Under the pieces are notes generated by a model, which worked only from the letters and a program-made list of their open reading frames with translations, searched no databases and had not been told where the DNA came from. A program made the position numbers and the translations under genes. Positions 49,424 through 58,175 of a DNA stretch of 64,000 bases are shown here, one piece after another. Each line of letters begins with the position of its first letter. Positions within the stretch are counted from its first letter, which is position 1. This DNA comes from DATJKD01 sp963728295 (lineage in GTDB: Bacteria; Pseudomonadota; Gammaproteobacteria; Steroidobacterales; Steroidobacteraceae). The stretch is taken from positions 62,001 through 126,000 of the forward strand of contig CAVSKB010000013.1 in the NCBI GenBank assembly GCA_963728295.1, given 5' to 3'.

Positions 49424-50190
49424 CCCGCAGCCGGCGGATGCCGCTCGAGCATCGACACCCGCGAGGCGAGGGGGGTCCGCCCCTTCGCCCAGGTCTGCCG
49501 GGTAGCCGGCCGCTCGAAGATCCGCCGCAGCCATTCCATGATGTGCGGCGTCTTCTCGTCGTTGCAGACCGCTGGCTGGGACAGCGGCAACGCATAACCC
49601 AGGTTGAAGCCGTTGATGTCGCCGAGCGAGAAAGTCTTGCCTGCGATCCATTCATGCGTCGTGAGATGCCGCTCGAGGACGCCCGTCGCCCAGACCACGC
49701 GACGACGCGATTCCTCGAGCTCCTCGGGGCTGAACTCGTTGAACACCGCCTTGCGCCAGGCGATCCGGCGCGCCTCGAGCGGGATGCGGTCGATCGCCGC
49801 GCGCAGCTCCTCCGGATCGCGCTGCCGGGCCGATGGGCCCACGAATACGCTCCAGCCGATCATCGAGAGCGACGGGCCAAAATAAGCGTCGAAGAATCGC
49901 ATCCACCAGCGCATGCGCCAGCGCTCGACTGGCGACTGGGGTTTCAATGGCGGGCCGTCGAACGCCTCGTCGACGTACTCCATCATCGGCGTGGACTCCG
50001 TCAGCACGAGATCGCCGTGCACCATGGCCGGGATGGTGCCGTCGGGATTGATCGCCAGATATGCGGGCTGGTGCTGATCGAACTTGAGCAGGTCGAGGTA
50101 GTGGCTCTCGTAGGGCACGCCCTTCTCGGCCAGCGCCAGCATCGGCTTGCCGGAGTTCGCGTTCGGTTCCCAGTGGTAGAGTCGGAGCAT
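49420..50190 (-). CDS. LigF-like glutathione S-transferase (beta-etherase family), first of tandem pair
   Basis: 256 residues, unbroken. MLRLYHWEPNANSGKPMLAL is very like the LigF start (ANSxKPxLAL with the glutathione-activating Asn/Ser region). NPDGTIPAMVHGDLVLTEST holds the cis-Pro and the ES glutathione site. MMEYVDEAFDGPPLKPQSPV follows, and the helical domain has WRMRWWMRFFDAYFGPSLSM, then IGWSVFVGPSARQRDPEELR, matching LigF in order and spacing. LigF-type enzymes cut the beta-aryl ether of alpha-keto lignin dimers using glutathione. Divergent from a LigD-like C-alpha dehydrogenase, the enzyme that makes that alpha-ketone, which strongly supports the assignment. Coupled by ATGA overlap to the second chain. 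Confidence 0.86.
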   Translation of the reverse strand: MLRLYHWEPNANSGKPMLALAEKGVPYESHYLDLLKFDQHQPAYLAINPDGTIPAMVHGDLVLTESTPMMEYVDEAFDGPPLKPQSPVERWRMRWWMRFFDAYFGPSLSMIGWSVFVGPSARQRDPEELRAAIDRIPLEARRIAWRKAVFNEFSPEELEESRRRVVWATGVLERHLTTHEWIAGKTFSLGDINGFNLGYALPLSQPAVCNDEKTPHIMEWLRRIFERPATRQTWAKGRTPLASRVSMLERHPPAAG

Positions 50191-50238
50191 GTCGTGCCGC
50201 GCCCGATGCTGCTGCAAGCCTACCGCCACCGTCTCCGT

Positions 50239-50319
50239 CGGGACTCGACCGAGCGGGAAATCGCCGGCGCCCGGGTTGCAGCGGGGGGCCAGAATTGCTT
50301 CGCAGTGGGTCGAGTCCCG
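50239..50319. promoter_or_regulatory. Spaced 12-base inverted repeat between beta-etherase and C-alpha dehydrogenase genes
   Basis: CGGGACTCGACC at 50239-50250 and its exact complement GGTCGAGTCCCG at 50308-50319, in the 185-base divergent region. Each arm itself approaches the dyad GTCG-N5-CGAC. The 57-base gap is long for one protein dimer and suggests two operators, possibly looped. No adjacent regulator gene; the nearest candidates are the AraC and MarR proteins at 55839-57424. Confidence 0.5.
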
Positions 50320-50375
50320 CCGGAACCGATCCGGCCAGATAGCTGGCGCGCACGGCAGAGGCCTGGAGCTGGACC

Positions 50376-51350
50376 ATGAAGGACGTCGAAGGCAGGGTCG
50401 CATTCATCACCGGGGGCGGCAGCGGCATGGGTCTGGGCATGGCGCGTGCATTCACGGCCGCCGGCATGAAAGTCGTGATTGCCGACCTTCGCCAGGATCA
50501 CCTCGACCACGCGATGGAGCTTCTCACGCGGGCCGGTGCCTCCGTTCACGGGCTCAAGCTCGACGTGGCGGACCGCGCGGCGATGGCCGCGGCAGCCGAC
50601 GAAACCGTGCGCGTGTTCGGCAAGGTGCACGTGCTGGTCAACAACGCCGCCGTCGGGCTTATCGGGCCGATGATCGACGCCCGATACGACGACTGGGACT
50701 GGGTGCTCGGGGTGAATATCGGCGGTGTCGTCAACGGCCTGATGGAGTTTCTGCCGAGGATCCGTGCGCACGGTGAGCCGGGTCACGTCGTGTCTACATC
50801 GTCCATGGCGGGCCTGTTTGCCCATGGCGGCGGCGCAGCGGGCATCTACAACACGACCAAATACGCCGTCGTCGGCCTGATGGAATCGCTACGCGAGGAG
50901 CTCGCGCCGCTCGGCATCGGCGCCTCGGTGTTCTGCCCCGGACTCGTCAACACCAATATCCACGAATTCGAGCGACTGCGGCCCGCGCGATACGCCAATA
51001 CGGGGTACGCGGTCCATGCCGACGCGGCCGCGGCCCGCGAGGAGTTCATGAAAACGCAGATCCTGCCGGCGGGGATGGATCCGCTGGAGGTTGGCGAGCG
51101 GGTGCTTCGAGGGATTCGCAACAACGATCTCTACATCCTCACTCACCCGGAGTACGAGCAGGGTGTACGCGATCGCTTCGAGGCGATTCTCGCATCCTTC
51201 CCTCGCGGCGAGCCTGCGCCGCCTCCGGCCCGCGTAGCAGCAGAGGCGAGGGTCCTGCGATCAGCCGGTGTTCATGCAGGAGCGCGACCGGTTGCAAGGG
51301 ACGCCGCCGATGTGACGGGCTGGAGGCGAGATAACGGCGTCGTCGAATAG
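50376..51350 (+). CDS. SDR family, LigD-like C-alpha dehydrogenase
   Basis: Classical short-chain dehydrogenase, 324 residues. Cofactor loop VAFITGGGSGMGLGMARAFT. NNAAVGLIGPMIDARYDDWD, WVLGVNIGGVVNGLMEFLPR and HVVSTSSMAGLFAHGGG lead to the catalytic YNTTK. GIGASVFCPGLVNTNIHEFE and NDLYILTHPEYEQGVRDRF match the long C-terminal region of LigD, LigL, LigN and LigO. These enzymes oxidise the benzylic alcohol of guaiacylglycerol-beta-guaiacyl ether, the step needed before glutathione-dependent ether cleavage. Next to LigF-like genes on the divergent strand and upstream of a ThDP enzyme. The family contains other aryl-alcohol and general SDRs, so stereospecificity is unknown. Confidence 0.85.
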   Translation: MKDVEGRVAFITGGGSGMGLGMARAFTAAGMKVVIADLRQDHLDHAMELLTRAGASVHGLKLDVADRAAMAAAADETVRVFGKVHVLVNNAAVGLIGPMIDARYDDWDWVLGVNIGGVVNGLMEFLPRIRAHGEPGHVVSTSSMAGLFAHGGGAAGIYNTTKYAVVGLMESLREELAPLGIGASVFCPGLVNTNIHEFERLRPARYANTGYAVHADAAAAREEFMKTQILPAGMDPLEVGERVLRGIRNNDLYILTHPEYEQGVRDRFEAILASFPRGEPAPPPARVAAEARVLRSAGVHAGARPVARDAADVTGWRRDNGVVE

Positions 51351-51365
51351 ATCGCCCGGGCCAGC

Positions 51366-53083
51366 ATGTACACGACAAGCGCGCCGTGCTCGAAGCCCTC
51401 TCGGAGGCGGGCGTCGACTGCCTGTTCACGAATTACGGCAGCGACCACACCGGCAATCATCGAAGCGGTCGCCGCGGCCCGGGAACAAGGCCGACCGATG
51501 CCCCGTATCGTCACGGCGCCCGTGGAAATGGTCGCGCTGTCGGCTGCACACGGCCACGCGCAGCTGAGCGGCCGCGCCCAGGCGGTCCTGGTGCATGTCG
51601 AATGCGGCACCCAGTCGTTGGCGGGTGCGATCCACAACGCGTCGAAGGGCCGGGTGCCGGTCCTCATCCTCGCCGGAGCCTCACCCGCGACGCAGGAGGG
51701 TGAGCTGCGCGGAAGCCGCAACGAGTTCATCCAGTGGATCCAGGATGTCGCCGACCAGCGCGGTATCGTGCGTGGCTATGTGAACTACGATCACGAGATC
51801 CGCTTTGGCGCGAATGCGAAGCAGATCGTGCACCGTGCCCTTCAGATCGCGCACAGCGATCCGCGCGGGCCGGTGTACGTGATGGCGACCCGCGAGGTCC
51901 TCGAGGCCGAGACCGCGCGGGTGGAGATCCGCACGGATCATTGGCGTGCCGTGGCTCCTGCGGCGTTGCCGAGTGGAGCGGCTGCAGGTATCGCCCGATC
52001 GCTGCTCGAGGCGCGACGACCGCTGGTCGTGACCTCGTTTGTCGGCCGCAACCCGGCGGCCTTCGCGGAGCTCGAGCGGCTATGCGGCGAGCTGGCCGTC
52101 GGTGTGCTGGAATCGGTGCCCAGCTACGTCAACTACCCGACGACGGATTCGCTCTACCTCGGCTGCCAGTGGAACGAGCAGCGGCAGAACGCCGCCCTGG
52201 CTGAGGCCGATTTCATCGTCGTCATCGACAGCGACGTGCCGTGGATCCCGTCGGTGAGCCGTCCGCGCGCCGACGCGCGGATCGTGCACATCGATCCTGA
52301 TCCGCTCAAGTCCGCATGCCGCTTTGGTACATCCCGGCGGAGGCGTCCTACCGCGCGGATGCGGCCACCGCGCTTGCGCAGATTCGCGAGGCCGCGAGCG
52401 CAGTGCCGGGCGGCGACAGCGGAGCCGGCATCGCCGAGCGACGGGCGCACTTCGCTCGGTTGCACGAGGCGCTCGAGCGCGCGCTGATCGACGATGAACG
52501 GCCACGCACTGACGGGATCACGCCCGAGCACCTGACGGCTGCCGTGCGCGAGGCGGTGGGCGACGACGCGGTCGTGATGAGCGAGGCGGTCACCAACTTC
52601 CACGTCGTGAGCCGGCACATGCGCAGGCGGCGCCCGGGCACGCTGTTCTCGAGCGGGGGTGGTTCGCTCGGCTGGTGCGGCGGTGCGGCCGTGGGCGCCA
52701 AGCTCGCACGGCCCGATGCGCTCGTCGTGGCGCTGTGCGGCGACGGCACGTACCTCTTCTCGCAACCCTCGACCGTGCACTGGATGGCGCGCCGATACTC
52801 AACGCCGTTCCTGCAGGTCATTTACAACAATGGCGGGTGGCGGGCACCGCGCGCCGGCGCGCTGGGTCTGCACCCCGACGGCGCGGCGAGCCGCGCCGCC
52901 GCCCTCGATACGGAATTCGCGCCCGATCCCGATTACGGCGGCATTGCCGCAGCGGCCGGCGGTGCATACGCGCGGACGATTTCACGCCCCGAGGAGGTCG
53001 GCCCGGCGCTGCAGGCCGCGCTCGAGGCCGTGCGCACGGAACGGCGGTGTGCGGTGATCGATGCTCGGATCGCGCAACCTTAG
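51366..53083 (+). CDS. Thiamine-diphosphate-dependent enzyme (acetolactate synthase/benzoylformate decarboxylase-like), frameshifted
   Basis: About 570 residues. The N-terminal PYR domain has VLEALSEAGVDCLFTNYGSD, then the cofactor-activating Glu in IVTAPVEMVALSAAHGHAQL, and LVHVECGTQSLAGAIHNASK. The middle domain has RRPLVVTSFVGRNPAAFAEL. The C-terminal PP domain contains the ThDP/Mg site GDGTYLFSQPSTVHW to YNNGGW. Shifts near 51380, 51450 and 52320. ATG 51366 is the best start, 15 bases after the SDR. Possible reactions include decarboxylation or C-C cleavage of an aryl 2-keto acid or an alpha-hydroxy ketone from lignin dimers. Its linkage to a LigD-like gene is unusual. The stop overlaps that of the convergent LigW-like gene. 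Confidence 0.86.
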
Positions 53084-54173
53084 CCGCGCGGCGGCAGTCC
53101 GAACACGCGCTCGGCGTTGCCCTGGAAGTACTGCTTCTTTTCCGCCGACGCTGAGCGGCAATCGGTCACTCGCCAGGACCTCGTCGCGAACGAACTGGTA
53201 CGGGTAGTCCATCGCGTACATCACGCGGTCCTCGCCGAGTACTGCGCGGCAGAACATGATCGCCGGTTCCCAGGCCACGCCGCTGTTCGTGACGTAGACG
53301 TTCTCGCGCAGGTAGTCGCTCGGCTTTCGCTGCAGGGGCTTCATGAACGGGTAGCGACCGGAAGCGATGGTCGCGCGGTGCATGTAGTCGATGCGATACA
53401 GCCAGAACGGCAGCGCCTCGCCGCAGTGGCCGACGACGATCCGCAGGCTTCGGGAAGCGGTCGAAGACGCCGCCCACGATGATCCTGAGCAGATGCAGGC
53501 CCGTCTCGACACCGAAGCCGTAGATCGCGCCGTCGAGTCCGGCCTCGACGAAGGGCGCGATCATCGCCTTTGGCGGGCTGTTGGGGTGCAGGTAGACCGG
53601 CACGCCGAGCGCCTCGCAGGCCTCGAAGATCGGCCAGAACTTCGGGTCGTCGAGATATTCGTTCTGCGTGTGCGAGTTGAGTGATCACGCCCTTGAGGCC
53701 GAGCCGCCGCACGCCACGCTCGATCTCCTGCGCGGCGGCCGCTGGGATCCTGCGGGGCCGCGGCGGCGAGCCCGGCGTAGCGATCGGGGTGACTTGCGAT
53801 GGCAGCCGCGAGCTCATCGTTGACATCGCGCGCGAGCGCAACCGCCGTGGCGGCATCGAACACCTGAACCCCGGGCGAGGTCAGCGACAGGATCTGCAGG
53901 TCGATTCCGGTTTCCTCCATGTCAGCGAGGCGACGCTCGCCGAGATCCTGGAGACGCTCGATGATGCCCCGGGCGCGCGGGCTCGGGCTTCCGAGATAGA
54001 AACCCCAGAGACTCGTGGAACCCGGGGTCGTCGAACGCACGGTCGGCAAGCAGCCTGCGGTACATGTCGAACATGGCGCGCGGTGCAAACGCCTCCTCGG
54101 TTGCGATCCTCAGGTAGCCGGGCGCTCCTCCGCGTGGAATCGGTACCGTTGCCGGCGTCTCGAGCTCGCTCAT
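53080..54173 (-). CDS. ligW: 5-carboxyvanillate decarboxylase-like amidohydrolase (LigW family), frameshifted
   Basis: Metal-dependent non-oxidative aromatic decarboxylase. MSELETPATVPIPRGG is followed by APGYLRIATEEAFAPRAMFD, which holds the metal Glu. LADMEETGIDLQILSLTSPG, GVPVYLHPNSPPKAMIAPFV (metal His), GLDGAIYGFGVETGLHLLRI, RIVVGHCGEALPFWLYRIDY (catalytic His), TNSGVAWEPAIMFCRAVLGE and DRVMYAMDYPYQFVRDEV (metal Asp) all follow LigW order. About 360 residues, five shifts. LigW removes CO2 from 5-carboxyvanillate, the product of biphenyl-type dehydrodivanillate breakdown. LigX, LigY and LigZ are not in the window, so gamma-resorcylate or another hydroxybenzoate remains possible. Confidence 0.85.
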
Positions 54174-54345
54174 CTGCGCATCTCCTCGCCGCCACGCAGG
54201 CCGGCATCATGTCATGGCCGCGCGAGCGTGGAATCTGCGCCCGGCGTCGACTATTACTTCTCACTCGGTCGAGTTCGTCGCTCAGTACGGCGGCCCCTGT
54301 CTTCGCGGCCTGCGGGTCGGTACGATGGCTCCGAGGTCTTTCACG

Positions 54346-55828
54346 ATGACGGTCCCCGCATCACAGACGCGTCCGGTCGCCGCCGCACCGCCCGGCATCA
54401 GTCACGCTGACCTGAGGCTGCTGATCGACGGCGAATGGCTGACGACGCAGGGGCGCGCAACCCTGCCCGTGATCAACCCCGCGACCGAGGAAGTCCTGGG
54501 CCACCTTCCGCTCGCGAGCCCGGCCGATCTGGACCGCGCCCTCGAGGCCGCGCAACGTGCATGGCCCGCATGGCGAGCGATGGCGCCGGTGCAGCGTGGC
54601 CGGATCCTGCGCCGCGCCGCGGAGATACTGCGCTCACGGACCGAGGACATCGCGCGCCTCGCGACGATGGAGCAGGGCAAGACGCTCACCGAGACGCGGA
54701 TCGAAGTCGGCATGAGCCGCGAACATCTTCGAGTGGTACGCCGAGGAAGGTCGCCGCGCCTACGGGCGCGTGCTGCCGCAGCAGTCGCCCGGCGTCCGCA
54801 TGACCATCGTGCGTGAGCCCGTGGGCCCGGTAGCGGCCTTCGCGCCCTGGAACTTCCCGCTCGGCAATCCGGCCCGCAAGCTCGGGGCAGCCCTGGGCGC
54901 CGGTTGCACCTGCATACTGAAGCCGGCGGAGGAAGCACCGGCTTCGGCGCTTGCGATCGCTGCCGCACTGGTGGAGGCCGGCGTGCCTGCCGGTGTCATC
55001 GCTATCGTGTTCGGCGTGCCGGCCGAGGTCTCGGCGCACCTCATCGCCTCGCCGGTGATCCGCAAGATCTCGTTCACGGGCTCAGTGCCGGTCGGCAAGC
55101 AGCTCATGAAGCTTGCCGCAGAGGGCGCCAAGCGTACGACCATGGAGCTCGGTGGTCACGCACCAGTGCTCGTGTTCGACGATGTCGACGTGGACCAGGT
55201 GCTCGAGCTCTCGGTCGCCGCCAAGTTCCGCAACGCGGGCCAGGTTTGCGTGTCACCGACGCGGTTCTACGTCCATGAGTCGATCTTCGAGCGCTTCGTG
55301 GCCGGGTTTGCGGCGCGCGCGAATGCGCTGCGCGTCGATGATGGTCTCCTCGATGGCGTGCGCATGGGCCCGCTCGCGCATGCGCGGCGGCTTGCGGCCG
55401 TCCAGGCCTTCGTCGAAGACGCGCGGTCTCAGGGTGCCCGGATCGCCGCAGGCGGGAGGCGCATCGCGCGTCGCGGCTGGTTCCATGAGCCCACGGTGCT
55501 CGCCGACGTGCCGAATTCGACCCGGATGATGAACGAGGAGCCTTTCGGCCCCATCGCGCTCGTGAACCCCTTCAGCGACTTCGACGCGGTGATGGCGGAG
55601 GCGAACCGACTGCCCTATGGGCTCGCCGCTTTCGCCTTCACCCGCGACTCGCGCCGGGTAAACCTGGTCGGCGAGCAGCTCGAGGCCGGCATGATCGGGA
55701 TAAACAGCTTCGCGATCTCCGTGCCGGAGTCGCCGTTCGGCGGGATCAAGGAAAGCGGCCACGGTTCGGAGGAGGGCATCGAGGGCCTCGAAGCCTGCCT
55801 CGTGACCAAGTTCATCACGGAATCCTGA
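54346..55828 (+). CDS. NAD(P)-dependent aldehyde dehydrogenase (succinate-semialdehyde type), one frameshift
   Basis: About 493 residues. Start ATG 54346 behind GAGGT; ATG 54325 is the alternative. LLIDGEWLTTQGRATLPVIN, then PVQRGRILRRAAEILRSRTE. Cofactor binding VAAFAPWNFPLGNPARKLGA, base Glu in AKRTTMELGGHAPVLVFDDV, nucleophile in KFRNAGQVCVSPTRFYVHES, and FPGGIKxSG-type end PESPFGGIKESGHGSEEGIE. One shift near 54725. Class includes GabD and aromatic aldehyde dehydrogenases. Placed between a LigW-like decarboxylase and an AraC regulator. It may oxidise a vanillin- or semialdehyde-type intermediate. Confidence 0.88.
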
Positions 55829-55838
55829 TCAGGACCCC

Positions 55839-56808
55839 TCAGGCGTCATGGCGCGGCATGCGCCGGTACTCGCGAGGCGTGACGCCGAAACGTGACCGGA
55901 ACACCCGGCCGAAATGCGTCGGGCTGTTGAACCCGTAGTCGAACGCGATGCTGGTGACCGTGCGTCCACGCTGTGCCGGGCACGAAAGGGCACGCGCGCA
56001 CGCCTCGAGGCGCCGCCGCTGGATGTAACGCGACACGGTTTCGAGCTCGTCCGAGAACAGATGGTGCAGGTAGCGCGTGGTCATGCGGCAGGCATCCGCG
56101 ATCTGCGTCGGCGTGAGCTCGGGGTCGGTCAGGTGGGCCTCGATGTAGTTCAGGATGCGCACGAGGTGTGCGGCGGCGAGCGAGGAGCGGTCGGCCCGGG
56201 CCTGCGGCGCGACTGAATACGCGCTGCTGATGAGATCGAGAATCGTGCTCGTGACGCGGCTGGCGGCCGAATCGTCGAGCCCGCTCTGGTATTCCCGCCA
56301 GAAGTGCCGCAGAAAGTCCGACAACAGTCCGCTCAGCCCCGACGAGCCCGGCATCCGGATCGCGACCAGGCATTCAGGCGAAGCGAGGTGACGACGCAGC
56401 GCCGAGTCGGGTATTCCGAGGACGAACATGTGATTCGGGCCCGTCGAACTGCATCTCGTAGGGCCGGGTGCTGTCGCAGAGGGTGAAATCGCCGGCGGTG
56501 AGCGCGGCCTCGCGGCCGTCCTGGCGGTTCAGGCTGCGCCCATCTACCTGCAGGTGGAGGAAGAACATCGCTGCGCGGGTGCGCGCTACATGCAGCCGCG
56601 AATGCCGGACCAGCTGCGCCTCGGAGAACACTTCCGCGACCGTCATGTCGCCGATCCGGCCCCTGACCAGGGATCCGGCGAAGGATCTGATATCGGCGGG
56701 ATCGGACACGATCGGCGTGAAGCTGTTGCACGCGATATCGTTCCAGAAGGTCAACTTTCGACGCGGATCCTCCATGCCCGCCGTGGAGAAAGTCTCCAGC
56801 TGCCCCAT
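55839..56808 (-). CDS. AraC-family transcriptional regulator, one frameshift
   Basis: About 323 residues. N-terminal AraC_binding_2-type domain (METFSTAG-like start MGQLETFSTAGMEDPRRKLT, AMFFLHLQVDGRSLNRQDGR, DFTLCDSTRPYEMQFDG), as in FeaR/NahS/XylS-type activators of aromatic pathways. The two C-terminal helix-turn-helices are marked by LTPTQIADACRMTTRYLHHL and VTSIAFDYGFNSPTHFGRVF, closing with RSRFGVTPREYRRMP. Shift near 56435. ATG 56808. Convergent with the aldehyde dehydrogenase, divergent from the MarR-GST operon. Ligand likely an aromatic acid or aldehyde (inference). Confidence 0.9.
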
Positions 56809-56824
56809 GTGAGCACCCCCCCGG

Positions 56825-56883
56825 TTGCCCGCAATGACGCGATGGTTATAGCACATAACCAATGTGCCCCAAACAGCAATTGC
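56825..56883 (+). promoter_or_regulatory. Promoter with palindromic operator ahead of the MarR-GST operon
   Basis: TTGCCC (56825-56830) and TATAGC (56847-56852), 16 bases apart, form a sigma-70-like promoter. It is overlapped by the perfect palindrome TGGTTAT-AGCAC-ATAACCA (56843-56861), a site size typical for MarR repressors. A second palindrome GCAATTGC lies at 56876-56883. The placement across the -10 supports autorepression. Sites are seen; binding is inferred. Confidence 0.6.
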
Positions 56884-56941
56884 ACTGCTGGTTGAGAAGC
56901 GCAAAGCCCGGCCGGGCAGCATCCGGCGCAGGGAGCAGAGC

Positions 56942-57424
56942 GTGCGGACGAACCACCGGCATCGCAGCAGCGTCGATACGGATCGGGTGCAAGCCGGCAT
57001 CAAGCTGGGGCCGCTCGCCGGGTACGTGGGATTCATGTTGCGTCGAATCCAGACCGCGGTTTTCTCCGATTTCATCGCGTCCCTGGGCGAACTCGAACTC
57101 AGGCCCGCGCAGTACTCGCTCCTCGAAGTGATCGACGCCAACCCGGGCCTGCGGCAGTCCGATGCAGCCGCGGCTCTCGGGATTCAGAAGGCGAATTTCG
57201 TCGCGCTGGTGCACGAGCTCGAGCGACGCGCGCTGGTACAGCGTCGGCGTTCGAAGTCCGACCGGCGCTGCTACTCGCTGCACCTGCAGCCGCGCGGCCG
57301 ACGTCTACTCGAGGCGGCAAGAGGTCGGCACGATGCCCAGGAGTCGCGTCTTGGCGAGCTGCTCGGCATGCAGGACCGCGAACGCCTGCTGAAGCTGCTG
57401 AATCGCCTGGCGGAAATGAGCTGA
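56942..57424 (+). CDS. MarR-family transcriptional regulator
   Basis: GTG start at 56942 follows AGGGAG by seven bases and lies downstream of the operator; a GTG at 56864 in the same frame would place the start inside the -10/operator region. 160 residues: GPLAGYVGFMLRRIQTAVFS, ELELRPAQYSLLEVIDANPG, recognition helix QSDAAAALGIQKANFVALVH, wing ALVQRRRSKSDRRCYSLHLQ. Paralogous to the MarR at 32054. The GST gene follows after 15 bases, so it most likely represses itself and the GST-oxygenase-cupin genes until a lignin-derived ligand or a glutathione conjugate appears (inference). Confidence 0.9.
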   Translation: MRTNHRHRSSVDTDRVQAGIKLGPLAGYVGFMLRRIQTAVFSDFIASLGELELRPAQYSLLEVIDANPGLRQSDAAAALGIQKANFVALVHELERRALVQRRRSKSDRRCYSLHLQPRGRRLLEAARGRHDAQESRLGELLGMQDRERLLKLLNRLAEMS

Positions 57425-57439
57425 CGGGAACGAGGAACG

Positions 57440-58144
57440 ATGCTGGATCTATATTACTGGCCGACGGGCAACGGCAAGAAGATCACCATCATGCTCGAGG
57501 AGTGCGCGCTCCCGTACCGCGTCATTCCCGTCAACATCAACAAGGGTGATCAGCACACGCCCGAATACCTGGCGATCAACCCGAACGGCAAGATGCCGTC
57601 GATAGTGGATCGCGACGTCGACGGGGAACCGATGGTCATCTTCGAATCGGGGGCGATCCTCGAGTACCTGGGCGAAAGGACCGGGCGCTTCCTTCCGCGC
57701 GATACGCGCGGAAGGTTCGGCGTGCTGCAGTGGGTGTACTGGCAGGTTGGAGGACTGGGTCCGAGCGCCGGTCAGGCACACCACTTCCTGAGGTACTCGC
57801 CACAGAAGATCGAGTACGCCATGCATCGGTTCAGGGAGGAAGTGACGCGCCTGTACCAGGTGCTCGAGCGACGGCTTGCCGCGTACGAGTATCTCGCGGG
57901 CGAGTACTCGATCGCAGACATCGCTTCCTGGCCCTGGGTCGCGCGCTGGGAATGGCAGGGACAGAACCTCGAGGATTACCCCTCGGTCAAGCGCTGGTTC
58001 CGCGCGATAGAAGAGCGGCCAGCGGTGCAGCGGGCGCTCAAGGTCGGCGCCGACTGGGCCGATTTCAACCGCCAGATGTCGGACGAGGACAAGAAGCGGC
58101 TCTTCAACCTGCGCGACGAGGACTTCTCGGGCAAGTCGTCCTGA
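57440..58144 (+). CDS. Nu-class glutathione S-transferase (YfcG/YghU-like; candidate glutathione-removing enzyme)
   Basis: 234 residues, start ATG after GAGGAA. MLDLYYWPTGNGKKITIMLE carries the TxNGxKI motif that binds two glutathiones in Nu-class enzymes. YRVIPVNINKGDQHTPEYLA, NPNGKMPSIVDR, MVIFESGAILEYLGERTGRF, then GVLQWVYWQVGGLGPSAGQA and HHFLRYSPQKIEYAMHRF match the class closely. Nu-class GSTs are disulphide reductases. One from Novosphingobium removes glutathione from the conjugate made by LigF-type enzymes, completing beta-ether breakdown; that role fits here with the LigF-like pair at 48624-50190. No separate LigG is seen. Unbroken frame. Confidence 0.9.
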   Translation: MLDLYYWPTGNGKKITIMLEECALPYRVIPVNINKGDQHTPEYLAINPNGKMPSIVDRDVDGEPMVIFESGAILEYLGERTGRFLPRDTRGRFGVLQWVYWQVGGLGPSAGQAHHFLRYSPQKIEYAMHRFREEVTRLYQVLERRLAAYEYLAGEYSIADIASWPWVARWEWQGQNLEDYPSVKRWFRAIEERPAVQRALKVGADWADFNRQMSDEDKKRLFNLRDEDFSGKSS

Positions 58145-58175
58145 CCGCAAGGGTAGAGTGGCAGCTGGAGGTAGC

